This document shows, piece after piece, positions 10,459 through 22,025 of a DNA stretch of 64,000 bases. The stretch covers positions 35,086,786-35,150,785 of the forward strand of contig NC_063176.1 in the NCBI RefSeq assembly GCF_023159225.1, given 5' to 3'. The notes under the pieces are model-generated. The model was given only the letters and a program-made list of their open reading frames with translations, was not told the DNA's origin and did no database searches. Position 1 is the stretch's first letter, and every line of letters starts with the position of its first letter. The stretch comes from Perognathus longimembris pacificus. Lineage: Eukaryota > Chordata > Mammalia > Rodentia > Heteromyidae. A program made the translations under genes and the position numbers.

Positions 10459-10857
10459 AAAGGAATGGGAGAATAATGTAAAAAAAAAATCCTTAGTCTA
10501 TGCCTATGATTAACGTATTTTTAGAAGCATATTCAATGTTAGGCAGGGCCACAGGCTTTTCTGTGATGCTTAATGTTGACCTTGGTTACAACAAAAGCTA
10601 AAGCAGAAAGCTGAACACTGAACCAGAGAGCAAAGTAAACATTACTCCTTTTTTTTTTTTTTTTTGATGGAAATGACTACCTCTGGTACCAAGTGAGTGA
10701 CAGAGTCTAAAAACCAAGCAATGGAGGGCTCTGGGAACAAAAGACATGGTTGACACATAGCAAAAGAAAAGCCATGCACTCAGACACCAGCGGCTTCCAG
10801 ACATCAGCTGCGATGTCAGAAGTCATCCTCTTTCCCCACCCCTGTGGCCAGATGTTG

Positions 10858-10876
10858 AGCAGCAGCAGCAGCACCC
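10858..10876. repeat. Short CAG/GCA run
   Basis: Five to six AGC/CAG triplets in an otherwise unique intron segment. Not in any supported exon. Confidence 0.85.
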
Positions 10877-11294
10877 ATGGATGCAATGGGGCCCTCTAGC
10901 AGGCTGGTGTCGAGAAGGAGATGTCCCCAAGACACCCACTCTTCAAGTCCATCCACTCACAATGAACCTGTGTGGATGGCCGTGTCCCTCCCTCTTCTAT
11001 CCAGGAGTTGGTCAGGCCAAATCTGACCTAAGAGGAACTGAATGAAGACCGTCCTTGTTATCTGTCTTACCTCAGGGTAGTCTAATGATCTAACTGCATA
11101 GATGGGATTTTATCTGTGATAAAGCACCAGGAGAAACTGCCACCAACACAGTCCATGGGCAGTGCTGACTCAGCGGGTGGGCCTTCCAAAACCAAGAAGA
11201 CAAATGGCAGTCCTTACATTGGGAGAAAGGCTGGGAATCCTCCCCTCCTTGTTTTATATATCGGCTTATTAATGTTCACTAAGAGAGATTTAGG

Positions 11295-11404
11295 AGGCCA
11301 CATGAAGCCCTGGGTTTGAGTCCTTGGTACCATATACACAGAAAAGGCCGGCACTGTGGCCCAAGTGGTAGAGTGCCAGCTTTGAGTGAAAAAGAAAAAG
11401 AAAG
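11295..11404 (+). mobile_element. IDL-Geo-like SINE, 5' truncated
   Basis: Starts inside the left monomer (GAAGCCCTGGGTTTGAGTCC) and runs to GTGGTAGAGTGCCAGCTTTG with a GAAAAA-rich tail. Confidence 0.7.
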
Positions 11405-11520
11405 ATTTAGGATCAGGCTTGGCCTCACATGCCTATAATCCAGCACTTGGGAGTCTGAGGCTGGAAGCAAGATACTGTCTCAATAAACCATTAAAAAATA
11501 AAGATAAAGAAAAAAAGGAA
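11405..11520 (+). mobile_element. B1-like SINE fragment
   Basis: TTGGCCTCACATGCCTATAA TCCAGCACTTGGGAGTCTGA type head and AAGATACTGTCTCAATAAA end, followed by an A-rich tail. Confidence 0.6.
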
Positions 11521-12074
11521 GAAAGTTAGGTATGTAAAGGGTTAGCCAGAATCCTAATGCATGCATATTTTTTTAAAACTTCATGATCAAAAGAAGGCCT
11601 CTTAGAAACTGACTGAAATTCATCCCCTTCCTCTTCTGACACTGAAAAGAAAGAAAAAAAATCTTACCTGTAAAATATCCAATCCAATCAGTAATCTTTG
11701 AAGGCAATTTACAATGTCTGCTAAAATCATTTAAGACATAAACTTCCAGGAACTAGGGCTCTCTTGTAATTTACCAAGTGGCTCTCAGACTAAGGAGCGG
11801 AAAAGAGTTCCTTTCCTATGACTTTGCCGTCTATAATGGAATGGGCAGAACTTTGGTTTAGAGTCAGGGACTCTTAAGAAGCCCTGGGAAGGAAAGCAGC
11901 CATCCCCAGGGTGTGGGACGCAGCGAGCCCCACTATTACCTTCCTCAGGCCTGGGTTTCCATGTCTGCTTTCTCTGGAAAGCTCGGTGTACCTCAGCCAG
12001 AAAGTGGCTAGAGGCTGCTTAGGGAGATAAAAAGAGAAACCTTTGCTTACCCTGTTCTAAACTGGCAGTGCAAT

Positions 12075-12097
12075 CCCCCGCCGCCCCCCCCCCCCCG
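12075..12097. repeat. Poly-C tract
   Basis: CCCCCGCCG followed by 13 C; G-run on the transcript strand. Confidence 0.93.
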
Positions 12098-12394
12098 AAA
12101 GTTTTGGCTCATTTTAAGAAACATCAGCAAAGGGCAATATCTTCATGTCATCTCAAAAAAAGGGAACTGAGAAAGTAGAGAGCAGACAATATGAGATAGA
12201 AAATGGGCTGTCATTATTTAGAGACTGTTCCCTCAGTTCTGGTTGGACTTGACCTTCCAAATGAAGAAGTATGGGGCTGGGGCTGAGATGAGGCAGGGGT
12301 GGGGGAATCCTGGGGAAGCTTCCAGAATATGAATGTGACTTGGGCTAACCCTATCCTTCTGGGCACGGATGCCTATGCCCCTGGGCTATTGGGA

Positions 12395-12645
12395 CAAGGC
12401 TTGCCAGCTTTGAGCCTAGGACTCTTCCTTGGGGTTTTTCTTTTCTTATGTTACTGTGGTTCCAACTCAGGCTTTGTGCTTACTAGGCAGGTGCTGTACT
12501 GAGCGGTCACACCTCTAGACCTTCATGTACCAGTTATTTTGGATATAGGGTCTTGCTTGCTGCCCCAGGGATCTGCCTAGGGACAGTTTCCTGCAGTAGC
12601 TAGGATGACAGGAATGCGCCACCACGCCCAGCTTCTTTCCATTCA
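12395..12645 (-). mobile_element. Old composite SINE (minus)
   Basis: ACTAGGCAGGTGCTGTACTG, GTAGCTAGGATGACAGGAAT and GCGCCACCACGCCCAGC match an old ID/B1 composite in minus orientation. Confidence 0.6.
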
Positions 12646-12664
12646 GAATCTCATGCACCCTTTA

Positions 12665-12752
12665 ACCCTAGGTGGCCTGGACTCATGAGCTGCCTGATCT
12701 CAGCCTCCCCAGTACCTAAGATTACTGGTGTGAGCCACTGGCATCCAGGTGG
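12665..12752 (-). mobile_element. SINE head fragment (minus)
   Basis: GATCTCAGCCTCCCCAGTAC then TGTGAGCCACTGGCATCCAG, the 7SL-like head of the common SINE. Confidence 0.65.
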
Positions 12753-13351
12753 TTGGCCATTTGGCAAAAATGGGATGACGTTTCCTGAAGGAGAGCTTAG
12801 AAATGGTTTCTAGGCCAGGTATAAGGTAAGGAACTTCAGAATCCCCCACAATGAAGTCTCCTTTGGTGGGGTAAATGTTGGAAAGGGAATGTGTGAGGAA
12901 AGGGGGAGCAGGCGGGTCTAAATTGACAGACAGTCTTGGCTGGCGGGAGTAGGTAATTTCTCCATTTGCCTGTGTGGTAGGTTTGCCCTGACCCACAGTC
13001 TTTTTCAAGGACACAGCTTTAGTATTATTATTTTAACTGAGCTGTATTTAAAGGACGTTATCAATTATTCATCAATGTAGCCTATGTCAATAATTGTCTT
13101 TAAAGACTTAGGGAAAGGGAAGAGAATGGAGAGAAGATTAAAAATAGCATACATTTCTATTTAAGAAAATGAATCCCTAATATTATCTTTTCATCTTTCT
13201 CCACATGTCATCATGTAAGCAGTGCTTATTCTAAGCAGGAAAGTTTCTGATAGGACCTTCAGGAAAGAATCTTGGTTATAGGGCTGTATTAAAAAAATAA
13301 ATTCAGCGAAGGAGGGAAGTGACTCCATCCTTCCCTACCCCTTTAAGAGTC

Positions 13352-13590
13352 ATTAAGTAACTAGGTGCTGGTAGCTCTCACGTAATCCGAGCTACTCAGG
13401 AGGCTGAAATCGGAGGATTCAAAGCCAGCCTGGGTAGGAAAGTCCATGGGACACTTATCTCCAATAAACTACTCAAAAAAGCCAGAAGTGGAGCTGTGTG
13501 TGACTCCAGTGGTAAAGCACTAGCCTTGAGCAAAGAAGCTCAGGGACAGTGCCTAGCCCTGAGTTTAAGCCCCAGGACTAATAAAAAAAA
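13352..13590 (+). mobile_element. SINE with 7SL/B1-like head
   Basis: CTAGGTGCTGGTAGCTCTCA, GAGCTACTCAGGAGGCTGAA and GAGTTTAAGCCCCAGGACTA with A-rich tail. Confidence 0.82.
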
Positions 13591-14174
13591 GTCACAAACT
13601 TTTTCTGTGCTTCTTCCTTGCACCTTTTAGCATTTCCCAGAGATCTAATTTATATAAATTGCATTGCAGTTTTGCATCAATGAAGAAAAAAAATAGATTC
13701 TTTCAAAATGTTTTTGCTTACTCAATCAAAGTAAAGTTTGGTCTATCAATTTCATGTAGTCTTCCTTTCAAAGAATGTTAAATATTGCCCCTGGAGGTTT
13801 TAAGAATATCAACCAGTGTCCAGAGGACTTATTTCCATCAGGCAAACTCAGGAGGAGTTTGGTTTTGAGACATGAATGGTCTGTGTGTCTGATGACCTGA
13901 CAGCCATAGATCACAGTAGAGTCTGACTCCTTGGAATACAGTCTACTAGCTAAGCTGACATCTTGAACACAAACATACAAAGGCACAGTGTGGAGATAGT
14001 TTCCTATCTTCCATCAGTGGAAGTGATTATCTGTGGGCCTACGCCCTTACTTCAAGTTCATTCATTCCATGACAGAGCTGAGATGCAGTCCGGGCTGACA
14101 TTTACACTGAGTAGACTGTTGCAAATTAGCTATCATTCACATTTCTCAAGACATAAATTACTCCACATAGGAAG

Positions 14175-14332
14175 ACCATAGTCTGAGGTTGGTCTCAGGA
14201 AGAAAAACAAGACCCTGTCTGAAAAAGAAAAAGAAAAAAAAAAAAGGAATAGGGACATGACTCAAACAGTAGCCCGTCTGCATCACAAGTCGAAAACTCT
14301 GGGTTTGAACCTCAGTATTGTACCTCACCTCT
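14175..14332 (+). mobile_element. B4-like SINE remnant
   Basis: AACAAGACCCTGTCTGAAAA and an A-rich linker, then GACTCAAACAGTAGCCCGTC and GGGTTTGAACCTCAGTATTG: B1 end plus ID-like part. Confidence 0.55.
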
Positions 14333-15067
14333 CCAAATGATTCAAATACGAGGCAGCTAGTATTCTGCAGGAAAACCTTTGCATTATATGTCGGGAAAAA
14401 ATAATCTGCAAGTGGGCACTGAGTTTCTAAAACAGTTCATGCGGTCAGGAATGGGGACTGACTCTCGCATGGGAGTGAAAAGCAAGTATTAGAGAGAGGA
14501 AGTTCAGGTCGTGTTTTTCCATCCTTGACCCCTTGCTATGCCACGGAACTTGAACAAAACTCCAATGTTTTTTGTCTCCAGCAGTCCTCAGCTCATAGCA
14601 CTCCAACTTAAGAGCAATTTGGTCTTCTAACTCTATCATTACTGTTGGAGCATTTATTTTTCTTAGTTTGAAAAAGAAAACTAACAGTGACTGTAGGACT
14701 ATTGTCACAACACATCCAGAATGAAATGAAAACTCGGAATACCCTCTTAATAATTCCGTGGGTTAGAAGGGGGGCCAAGGGCCAAACCACGACAAGAATG
14801 ACTTCCACATGCCCCAACCTATGAAAAGCAAATGTTAACTTGTAAGCTCCAGCTGCACACTTAGCATCATGCTTGAGTTGGTTTTTTCATTCATCTTTTC
14901 TGCACAGAACATATGTTCTGCATTCCAACTTCAAGTGCCTTGCTGTGCGAGGCCCTTCGCCATTCAGTTTATGTGGCATCCGTTGCATTTCAATTAGTGG
15001 TGAGTCCTGGAAGCATGCAGTTTAGGCAGTGTAATTAATATAATCCTATGAATACAAGAGCACTTAC

Positions 15068-15103
15068 TCTGCGTCATCTGACACAGGAGTTCTCGGACCG
15101 TAT
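15068..15103 (-). CDS. LIMCH1: LIMCH1 microexon YGPRTPVSDDAE (36 nt)
   Basis: The 36-nt exon completes a split Arg codon and codes YGPRTPVSDDA plus two bases of Glu, the exact linker that follows GERPF in mammalian LIMCH1. The acceptor on the minus strand is TTTAATCTTGTAG|A and the donor is GACGCAGA|GTAAGT, a strong site. Phases are 2 and 2. It lies about 19 kb from the previous common exon and 5.5 kb from the next one, with no other coding sequence nearby. It was recognised from the remembered protein, then confirmed by splice sites and phase. Confidence 0.95.
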
Positions 15104-15338
15104 CTACAAGATTAAATACAAAGTTAGAAGATGGGCAAGGCAGAAAGGTAATTCTATAACCAAGCTGGAAATGAAAAATCTGCCAGGGAGATACATGGGC
15201 ACCAAAATCTTGTCTGTTGATCATACTGGAAAAGAATTGTCATAATACAACAAGCAATATTTATTATCTGCTGAAAATCAAGGTGGAGTATTGAGTTTCC
15301 TAAAGAACATAAAAAATTCATATGAAAACTTAAAGGAA

Positions 15339-15577
15339 GATGGGAGTCAGTGGCTCACAATTATAATCCTAGCTACTCAGCAGGCTGAGATCTAAGGATC
15401 ACAGTTCAAAGCCAGCCCAGGCAGGAAAGTCCATGAGACTCATTGCCACTAACCAACAAAAAGCCAGAAGTGAAGCTGTGATAGAATGCTAGTTTTAAAC
15501 AAAAAACAACAACAAAACAAAACAAAACAAAAACAGCCAAGCAACAGTACCCAGACCCTGTATTGGCACAAAAAAAT
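15339..15577 (+). mobile_element. SINE with 7SL/B1-like head
   Basis: GTCAGTGGCTCACAATTATA, AGCTACTCAGCAGGCTGAGA and GGAAAGTCCATGAGACTCAT; the 3' part is diverged with ACAAA-rich insertions. Confidence 0.8.
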
Positions 15578-16500
15578 AAAACCTCAGAAGAGAAGTGAAA
15601 ATGATTCCATGTTACCTGCAAAGAAAGAATCTGCTCAACAGAAACACAAAGAAACTTAGGTGTAATGTACAGTGTTTAAAGAAGTGTAAGTAGTTTAAGA
15701 CACAAGCACACAGGTAGCACGGTCATTCACAATGAAATTGTTCCTGTCTTTATGCTGGGCAGGAATGGGCTACAGTGGACACCAGCACACAAGCACACCC
15801 TTCCTGGCCTGTCCTTGAACTGTCACTTGCTGCTCAATTTACATCCACCAGTATTTCTACAGTTTTCTGAAAACAAACCAGACCCTCAACCAGAACCTTC
15901 CTCTGTGCCTTCCACACATGCAATTTGACCAAAACCACAGTTCCTAGAAAACTGGTAGCCTTAATTAAAGCCAGACTTGGAGGATATCCTGTAACTTGAA
16001 AAAAAAATAAAGTATTTTTCTAATCTTTTATGTCCTTCTGAAAATTTAGGTCTCTAACACTGTACCATCTGTGGTACAGTCATTTTTTGATGTCTAAAAG
16101 TTTCAGAGTAAAGAAAAAGATTACATTAGAGAAAGATTCAAAGAGCATGTTTTGAGCTCAGTTTTCACAGAGCAGGACCTAGTCCCTTTGGCCAAGGTGA
16201 ATGTAGAAAACACTCCCTACCTATGCCTTGAAATGTTTCCATTTTGCCATCCTGGACAAAGAACTATTGCTGTAAGGGTAATACATCTTGTTCCTAATAA
16301 ATTACATTTTGGGGATTATCAGCAAAAAATAAAAATAAAAACAACCACAACAAAAATTATCTACTCTCATGGTCACTATCCTAACAGTTAATAGGAAAAA
16401 GAATAATTTCTAAAGATCTTTTCCTACAATCTTAGAAAAAAAAAACCTTGGAATACATGGATGTCCATATAACGTTCCCTTCCCCCTCCCCCTGCATGAC

Positions 16501-16546
16501 TACACACACACAGACACACACACACAGACACACACACACACACACG
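16501..16546. repeat. Interrupted AC repeat
   Basis: ACAC units interrupted by two AGAC units. Confidence 0.93.
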
Positions 16547-19315
16547 ATTAATCATTTCACATTCTTGAATAGTTTGCATCATTAATCATTATTTCATTCA
16601 CAGTGGTGGCAACCATGAGTGCAAAACTTCCTATATGCTGGAATGTCCACAAACAAGGAAAGGGTAGGGTTTGTGCAGGTTTGCTTCCAGCGGTGGATCA
16701 CATCCTCTTGCTCCAGGAGGCAGCATCAGAAGATGCCAGAGTCTAGCCTGACACTCTCAATGTTCCCCAGATACCACCACAGTGAAGCAGATTCATCCAC
16801 ACCAAGAAACCATGCTTGGGTATTAGTCAGTCTCAAAACCAGACGTTTCCAAGTTAATAAAGAGGCCTATGGGCGTATATTTGTTCAAATACAGTGTTTT
16901 CTAAATTCTCTTTCATAGGGAGAATTTGGTAATCATGCTTACTGCAAAAACAACCTGTTAATAGATATGGATTCATGTCTCTGGGCATTTTAGTAGCATT
17001 TTACTGCAGTAAAACTTCAATACAGAAAATGCAAGCCTTCCACATCCACTTTGATGAATTTTTGCAAAGTGAACACATCCACGAGGTAGTTCCTTTTGTT
17101 CTATCTGAAAGGACTCCCATGCCCTTGGGTTTTGGCGTGTTTAATACAACATTTTGTTTGTAAGGTTCAACTATGTTGTTGCATGTAGGATGTATTTGAA
17201 TTTAAATTGTTTTATCACAATATAGCATTTGACAGACAAGGCTATATTTGAAATATAGCATTTCAAGGACATCTCTGCCAATAAATACAGATTTACACTA
17301 AAATCCAAATCTTGGGGCAGTGGGAGGAGAAGGAAGTTTTGTTTGGATTCCTGGAGCAGTGGCTACAGGAGCTTTCAGTAGGTATTTACTGAATACTTAC
17401 TTGATCCTGTGAAACAGGAGCAGAAGATAACATGAACACCTTCTCAGAAGATAGCCTTTCATCTCCTGGCTATGTGCTTGTAGATTTAAGGCATTTCTCT
17501 CGGAATAGTTTATTAGTTTTCTGAGGGCATTAACTTATTAAGTAGAACTGCCTTTGCTGGTGAGGAGGGGAGGGGAGGCATGATCAGAGCTTGGCTACAA
17601 GAAGACTTCTCTGTCATCCTATAGGTAAACCTAGTTACCAAAAAGAAATCACTAGGAAGGAGATAGTTTAAATGCAAGGTTGTTAGCCCATAGGCTGCAA
17701 GGATAAAGAGTTGGCAGTTGTGACAGGTCACCAAAAAATAAACAAAAAGAAGAAATTAGTTAAAATTTAAAGATGAGGGCAGGGATATTTATAAAGAGGA
17801 AGGCCATGTCCCTATTGGTTACATTTACGTAATGTTTAGCACCAATGGTGCATTGCAGAATCAAGAATTAGCTGGTGATAAAATGTCTATATGATGAATT
17901 AGGATTGCCTTATTTTTAAAAGGAAGGGAGAAAAATGGCTTTATTGTTCATCTAATATTATCTCCTAGTACCCAACCTGGTGGACAAAGATCTGATGTTT
18001 TACACATAGTAATGACTAAATAAATATCTGTTGAAAGGAAAAATGTTGATTCAAGCACAAAAGTATTTATAGGGTTAATCTGTTTTAAGCTCCTTGTACT
18101 CTTACTACTCCTCCTCATTTAATAAGAGGACATTCTAGGTGTTAGGACATGGAGATGATGAGTGGTTATGGAAGATGAGGTGGGCCACTCAGTCCCTGGT
18201 CCCTAAGGAGCACTAAGCAGCCTGGTAACCACATGTGATCCATTCACTTAACTTTTCTCTGCATGAGGTTTCCTATGTATGACATGGAACGAACATGCAT
18301 CCAGCCTACATGTGAAGACCCTGGAGGATCTGAAATGCTTTGAAAAGGCGCCAAACCCCTCTATGATGCCATCCATGAGTGTTCCCCCTGCCCCTGGGAA
18401 CTCCTAGCATAAACCCTATGGTGATTATATAGGAGAATGTGAAATATAGATAATGGTATCTAGGGTGTTGATTTAGGAAAATTAGCAATTACTTCACATT
18501 CTCTGACCCCTCTGCCATTATGGTCCTTTGACAAGCAGAACTCTATCAGCTTCCTGTTTCCCCATGCACCTATATTATACAAAATACTCCTGACTCCTTC
18601 CCCCTACATTGAGTAGGCAGATGACACTGCCTTGTGTCCACTGCCTTACAATTATTTCTCTTGGTAAATAGCAATAGAATCTTCAATATACTGGCCCTTG
18701 AAGCCCAGGGTTGTTATTTTCCCTACTCTTCATCTTAAATCATGAGCATGGAACAGAAATCTCTATAGGCATCAATGAAGTTGCTAATGCTGAAAAATTA
18801 AATTACAAACTTTATAGATGGTTTTCATCTTCTCTAGCCTGGTATCAGGGAAACCAAGTAGGTCAGAAAGAAGTTTAAACTTTTGCCGAAGGCTCTTCTG
18901 TGAAGCAGAAAGAAACAAAAAGAGTTGCTCCTATATTTGTCCACAAAATGAAGGTTGGAATAAATATGTAACAGGTAAGTTCCCTCATGAACTATTCTTT
19001 CCATACTTGCTCACATGCAAAAGTAAAAAAAAAAATTCTTGGTCCACCAGGCCCATTTTAATCTTTCCATTTCTGCCATCAGTAGCAGGTAAGTGGCTTG
19101 AATGCATACTACCGTGTTAATAATGACACTCTGAAAGCATGTACCATGGCTCAGGCTGGCGCAACACAGTCAAAGCATAGGATGACCTGCTGATGGCTGA
19201 CTAGCAATGGGTGAAGCTTTGGCAGATTCCTTCACATCGTACTGCTGGGCAAATGCACCCGGTTTGGTTTGGATCCAGTCTACCCAGGGGACAGCCCAGC
19301 TCTCTTGGTCCTCGC

Positions 19316-19418
19316 CTCATCCTTTTGTGCCTTTGACCATTCAGTCTACTGACACTCCAGGCAGGAGTTGTCATCTTCTTTGGCTTTTCTTCCATTCCTG
19401 AAGTCTCCCATGGAGAGG
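19316..19418 (-). CDS. LIMCH1: Probable LIMCH1 muscle-type exon 6, GC donor (103 nt)
   Basis: After acceptor TTTATCTTACAG|CC it reads (split Ala) SPWETSGMEEKPKKMTTPAW and SVSRLNGQRHKRM, basic and protein-like. The only exit that gives the needed phase 2 with AG is at AGGATGAG|GCGAGG, a GC donor; a GT there would be a standard GTGAGG site. With this end the exon is 103 nt, brings the six-exon block to 1350 nt and joins to YGPRTPV in frame. The minus-strand frame stays open far past both ends, so length alone does not define it. Other exits (for example at a GTGCAT, near 19259) are weaker alternatives. Confidence 0.6.
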
Positions 19419-20114
19419 CTGTAAGATAAACTCTGGGGTAGCATTCAGGCCAGCCATTCAAAGGCCACTTATGGTTATTGGTATTCTGCGGCATCACTCT
19501 GCTGGTATTAATCAAGACACAAGCAACGTCCACAGAGGCAGAAGCGCACAGAGTAGCGGGGTAGGAGAACCCATATGTAGTTCCATGAGTCTCTATGGTG
19601 CAGCTGGTACACACACAAGGACTGTTTCCTCTATGTTTTCAATTGCTGAGAATGATGCTTGGCCAAACCCCAGGTGCATGCAAAAGGCTAAGATGTCTAC
19701 TTAGAGCAGGCGGCAGAAGTAGAACTCTGACCCTGGGATGGGCACATTCCTTTAAGTGGCTTTATTCCCCACCTGTCAGCCACTGAGTGCACACTGGTAT
19801 GCTGTTGTTTGGGGTTTTTTTTGGGGGGGGGGAACACACTTGGTACACACAGCTGAAACAGCACACCATGGAATGCAGGCAGGAGGCTCACAGTGGCTGG
19901 CTGTGCTCCTCTGCTGATCTTTCTACTTGTGATGCCATCTCAGGATCTTTTTGAGAAACTCCTTCATTCTCTTCTTTGTCGTCTTGTGGCAGCTGTCTGG
20001 GTGTGACTAGAGCCAGAGAGGACATCTTTACTACAAGAAAGAGCTCACCAGAGGCCTGCCCCACCTGTCAACCATCACTTCCTGGGGAAGGCTGAACATG
20101 CCGCTTCTTCTCAC
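19419..20114 (-). other. Intron between muscle-type exons 5 and 6
   Basis: Unique sequence with a T/G homopolymer run at 19813-19832. No repeat family was recognised. The reading frame of exon 6 stays open upstream to about 19614, which probably reflects chance. Confidence 0.7.
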
Positions 20115-20236
20115 CTTCCTCGGTCCTCTTTGGGTTTTCACCCCAAGTGGAGACCTGCTCATCCCGAGACTCTGGCACAGGAGCCAGCCACAAGACTCTT
20201 TTGCCATTGTCATCGGAGCCAGAATTCACTATTCTG
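20115..20236 (-). CDS. LIMCH1: Probable LIMCH1 muscle-type exon 5 (122 nt)
   Basis: A strong pyrimidine-rich acceptor ending GATTCACAG|C and a strong donor GAGGAAG|GTGAGA enclose an open frame reading SRIVNSGSDDNGKRVLWLAP, then VPESRDEQVSTWGENPKRTEE. It enters in phase 2, matching exon 21693-22025, and leaves 1 nt, so it changes phase and must be used together with a 1-to-2 exon; 19316-19418 fits exactly. I do not remember this peptide from LIMCH1. The call rests on splice signals, phase and the known existence of a six-exon muscle block. Confidence 0.72.
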
Positions 20237-21692
20237 CTGTGAATCAGGTAGCCCAGGTAGCAAGAGATAAGAGGAAAACAGATGATGAGAGGAGACAATG
20301 CCAAGAGGAATAGTTCCCTGCTCTCCTTCCACAAGCTGGGTTAGTAGGGGTGACAAAATCAGATGGAGATAATGCAATGGGAACTGTGGCAGGGGCCTGA
20401 GCTAAATCAAGGAGCCTGGAACAACCTGGTCCCTGTGGGATTGAGTAGAGGCTCTCATAGCCCTAAAGGATTGCATTTCTCAGAAATTTCCAATCCCACC
20501 TTACCTCAGATCCTTAACAGTTCTCTAAAACCTTGTCTATGTTTCTAGGACCTCTCTATTGCCTGTTTTCCTCTGTGGGGCCTACCACCATCTAAATCCA
20601 GACTACGTTCTCCATGTCCTGGGCTGCTCACTACCTCCTTTGGATTTCAGGGACAAAGCATGAAAAACAATGTCCTCAGCAATTTCTTCCATTGTGGAGA
20701 GAAAATTGGCTTATCCAGGGCAGGTGGGATGGAGGTTCAAAGTCTTACAAATGTTTTATTCCTGCTTAAGACAGATCAGTCCCATAGATGGAACCCCCAA
20801 ATGAGGGCTTAGAAATTCACAGCTGGACAGCTCCTAGCAAGATTTGGTGGCATGCCTACAGACTGAATGTTTCCATATTCCCCTTAAAGAGGAGTCTTTT
20901 TTTGCTCCAGAATTATTATACAATTTTAAAACTTAGGCATGGAAAGAGAACTTTACTTTTTTCTGGGGTTTGAACTCAGGGAATGGGTGATCTCCTTGAG
21001 TGCTTTTTGCTCAAAGCCAGTACTCTACCACTTGAGCCACAGCTTCACTTCTGGCTTTTTTTTTTTTTTTTAAATAAGAGTCTTACAGACCTTCCTGCCT
21101 GGGCTGGCTTTGAACAGTGATCCTCAGATCTCAGCCTCTTGCATAGCTAGGATTATGCATGTAAGTAACCAGTGCCTGGTGACTTTTACTTTTTTAATGT
21201 GTGTGCTTAGATGTCCAAAATATGGACTATCTCATAACTGTGGGATAGGAAAGAGGAAAGTTATAGGCAAGCTGGGTTTTTATAGATATGTCTTTAGGAG
21301 AAACATTAAAACATTCCATCTAGCTCATTCAATACTTTCTACTAATAAAATAGCACTTAATGTAGTAAAGGCTAGAAGGGTCGCTGGTGGAGATTACTGG
21401 CATTCCCAGGCAGCGACTCCCACAGCAACAGAGAAGAAATGGATGCCTGCCACATAGCCTCACACGCATGCTTCTCCCAGGGCGACTCTTAGTGTGACTT
21501 CTTTGCTGTTTTGCACAAGAGTCTGTTAAACTATCTCTAGGCATCTAATGGGATTTAGCAAACTCTCGGTTGTTTTATTGTTTTCATGCTGGGGACTGGA
21601 CCTGAGGTCTCCCATGATCTGCCACTGAACAACCTCCAGAAGCAGCTGTGAATCCCACACATATCTTCCTGCAGAGAGGTGGCAGAAAATAC
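20237..21692 (-). other. Intron between muscle-type exons 4 and 5
   Basis: Contains a minus-oriented 7SL-headed SINE (20955-21181). The rest, about 20340-20950 and 21190-21600, is unique sequence with no exon signal that I can support. Confidence 0.75.
20955..21181 (-). mobile_element. SINE with 7SL/B1-like head (minus)
   Basis: CTGGGGTTTGAACTCAGGGA, poly-T linker, GGGCTGGCTTTGAACAGTGA and GTAACCAGTGCCTGGTGAC. Flanks ACTTTACTTTTT and ACTTTTACTTTTTT suggest a diverged target duplication. Confidence 0.82.
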
Positions 21693-22025
21693 CTGCAGTT
21701 ATTTTGCGAGCTAAGCACTTGCTCTTCCTTTATTCTAGAAGGAGCCGCTGAGTCAGGGGACCCCGAAGAAGAAGCTGGCGTCTCGCTGTCATGCCCGACA
21801 GCTTCTACATCCTCCCTAGGTCCGGCCTTGCCAATGCTGAGTCGCTTCCATTTCTGCTGATCTATCTCTGTTACTGGCCCAAAGTGCACAAACTTCTGCT
21901 TAGGGCTGGATGCTTTCTTATAGGCCCTGGCTTTGCGGCTGGCAAAATCGTCTCGGATGGCAGTTTCTGCATTGATTTCTGGGGATGGCTCGGGGCCTGT
22001 ACAGGTATGCTGCACGTCTCCTTCC
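21693..22025 (-). CDS. LIMCH1: LIMCH1 muscle-type cassette exon 4 (333 nt)
   Basis: The exon codes 111 codons: GDVQHTCTGPEPSPEINAET leads to IRDDFASRKARAYKK (a diverged copy of the KDDxxARR motif), then FVHFGPVTEIDQQKWKRLSI, and a Ser/Glu-rich tail ending at QNNC. VTEIDQQKWKRL pairs with ITEADLQTWERL of the previous exon. The acceptor is TTCTGGTTCTGACCAG|G and the donor is AACTGCAG|GTATTT; phases are 2 and 2. No function is known to me for the segment; it is probably a disordered region with helical, basic patches. Confidence 0.87.

Larger units (their letters stand above)
9559..15067 (-). other. LIMCH1 intron
   Basis: Holds an IDL-Geo SINE, several older SINEs and a poly-C tract. Three exon-like pieces (9629-9677, 11668-11720, 11940-12014) have tidy splice signals but the wrong phase for this intron; they are rejected below. 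About 9680-10200, 10500-11100 and 13590-14170 show nothing else except a short CAG run. Confidence 0.8.
15104..19315 (-). other. LIMCH1 intron after the muscle block
   Basis: Mostly unique sequence with a 7SL-headed SINE at 15339-15575 and an interrupted AC repeat at 16501-16546. From 16550 to 19315 I see only scattered remnants resembling L2/MIR (near 17360-17440 and 17970-18040) and no exon. Confidence 0.75.

Noticed and set aside
11116..11319. Plus-strand 67-codon frame (KHQEKLPPTQSMGSADSAGG...)
   Set aside because: No poly-A, no target duplication, no splice sites and its end is a SINE; no family recognised.
11668..11720. 53-nt minus-strand segment with donor TTTACAG|GTAAGA, readable as MILADIVNCLQRLLIGLDIL from an upstream ATG
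   Set aside because: Exits in phase 0, which does not fit exon 9432-9558; start context is weak. Could only join 7280-7437 by skipping a constitutive exon.
11940..12014. Exon-like 75-nt minus-strand segment (SSHFLAEVHRAFQRKQTWKP...) with good acceptor and donor GGAAG|GTAATA
   Set aside because: Phase is 1 in, 1 out, but this intron needs 2-2 between 15068-15103 and 9432-9558. It may be a cryptic exon.
12700..13014. 104-codon minus-strand frame (PTTQANGEITYSRQ...)
   Set aside because: Protein-like in part but lacks a good acceptor and a donor in the right phase, and its end runs into a SINE fragment.
19201..19614. 137-codon minus-strand open frame
   Set aside because: Most of it is Cys-rich, non-exonic sequence; only 19316-19418 has splice signals and phase that fit.
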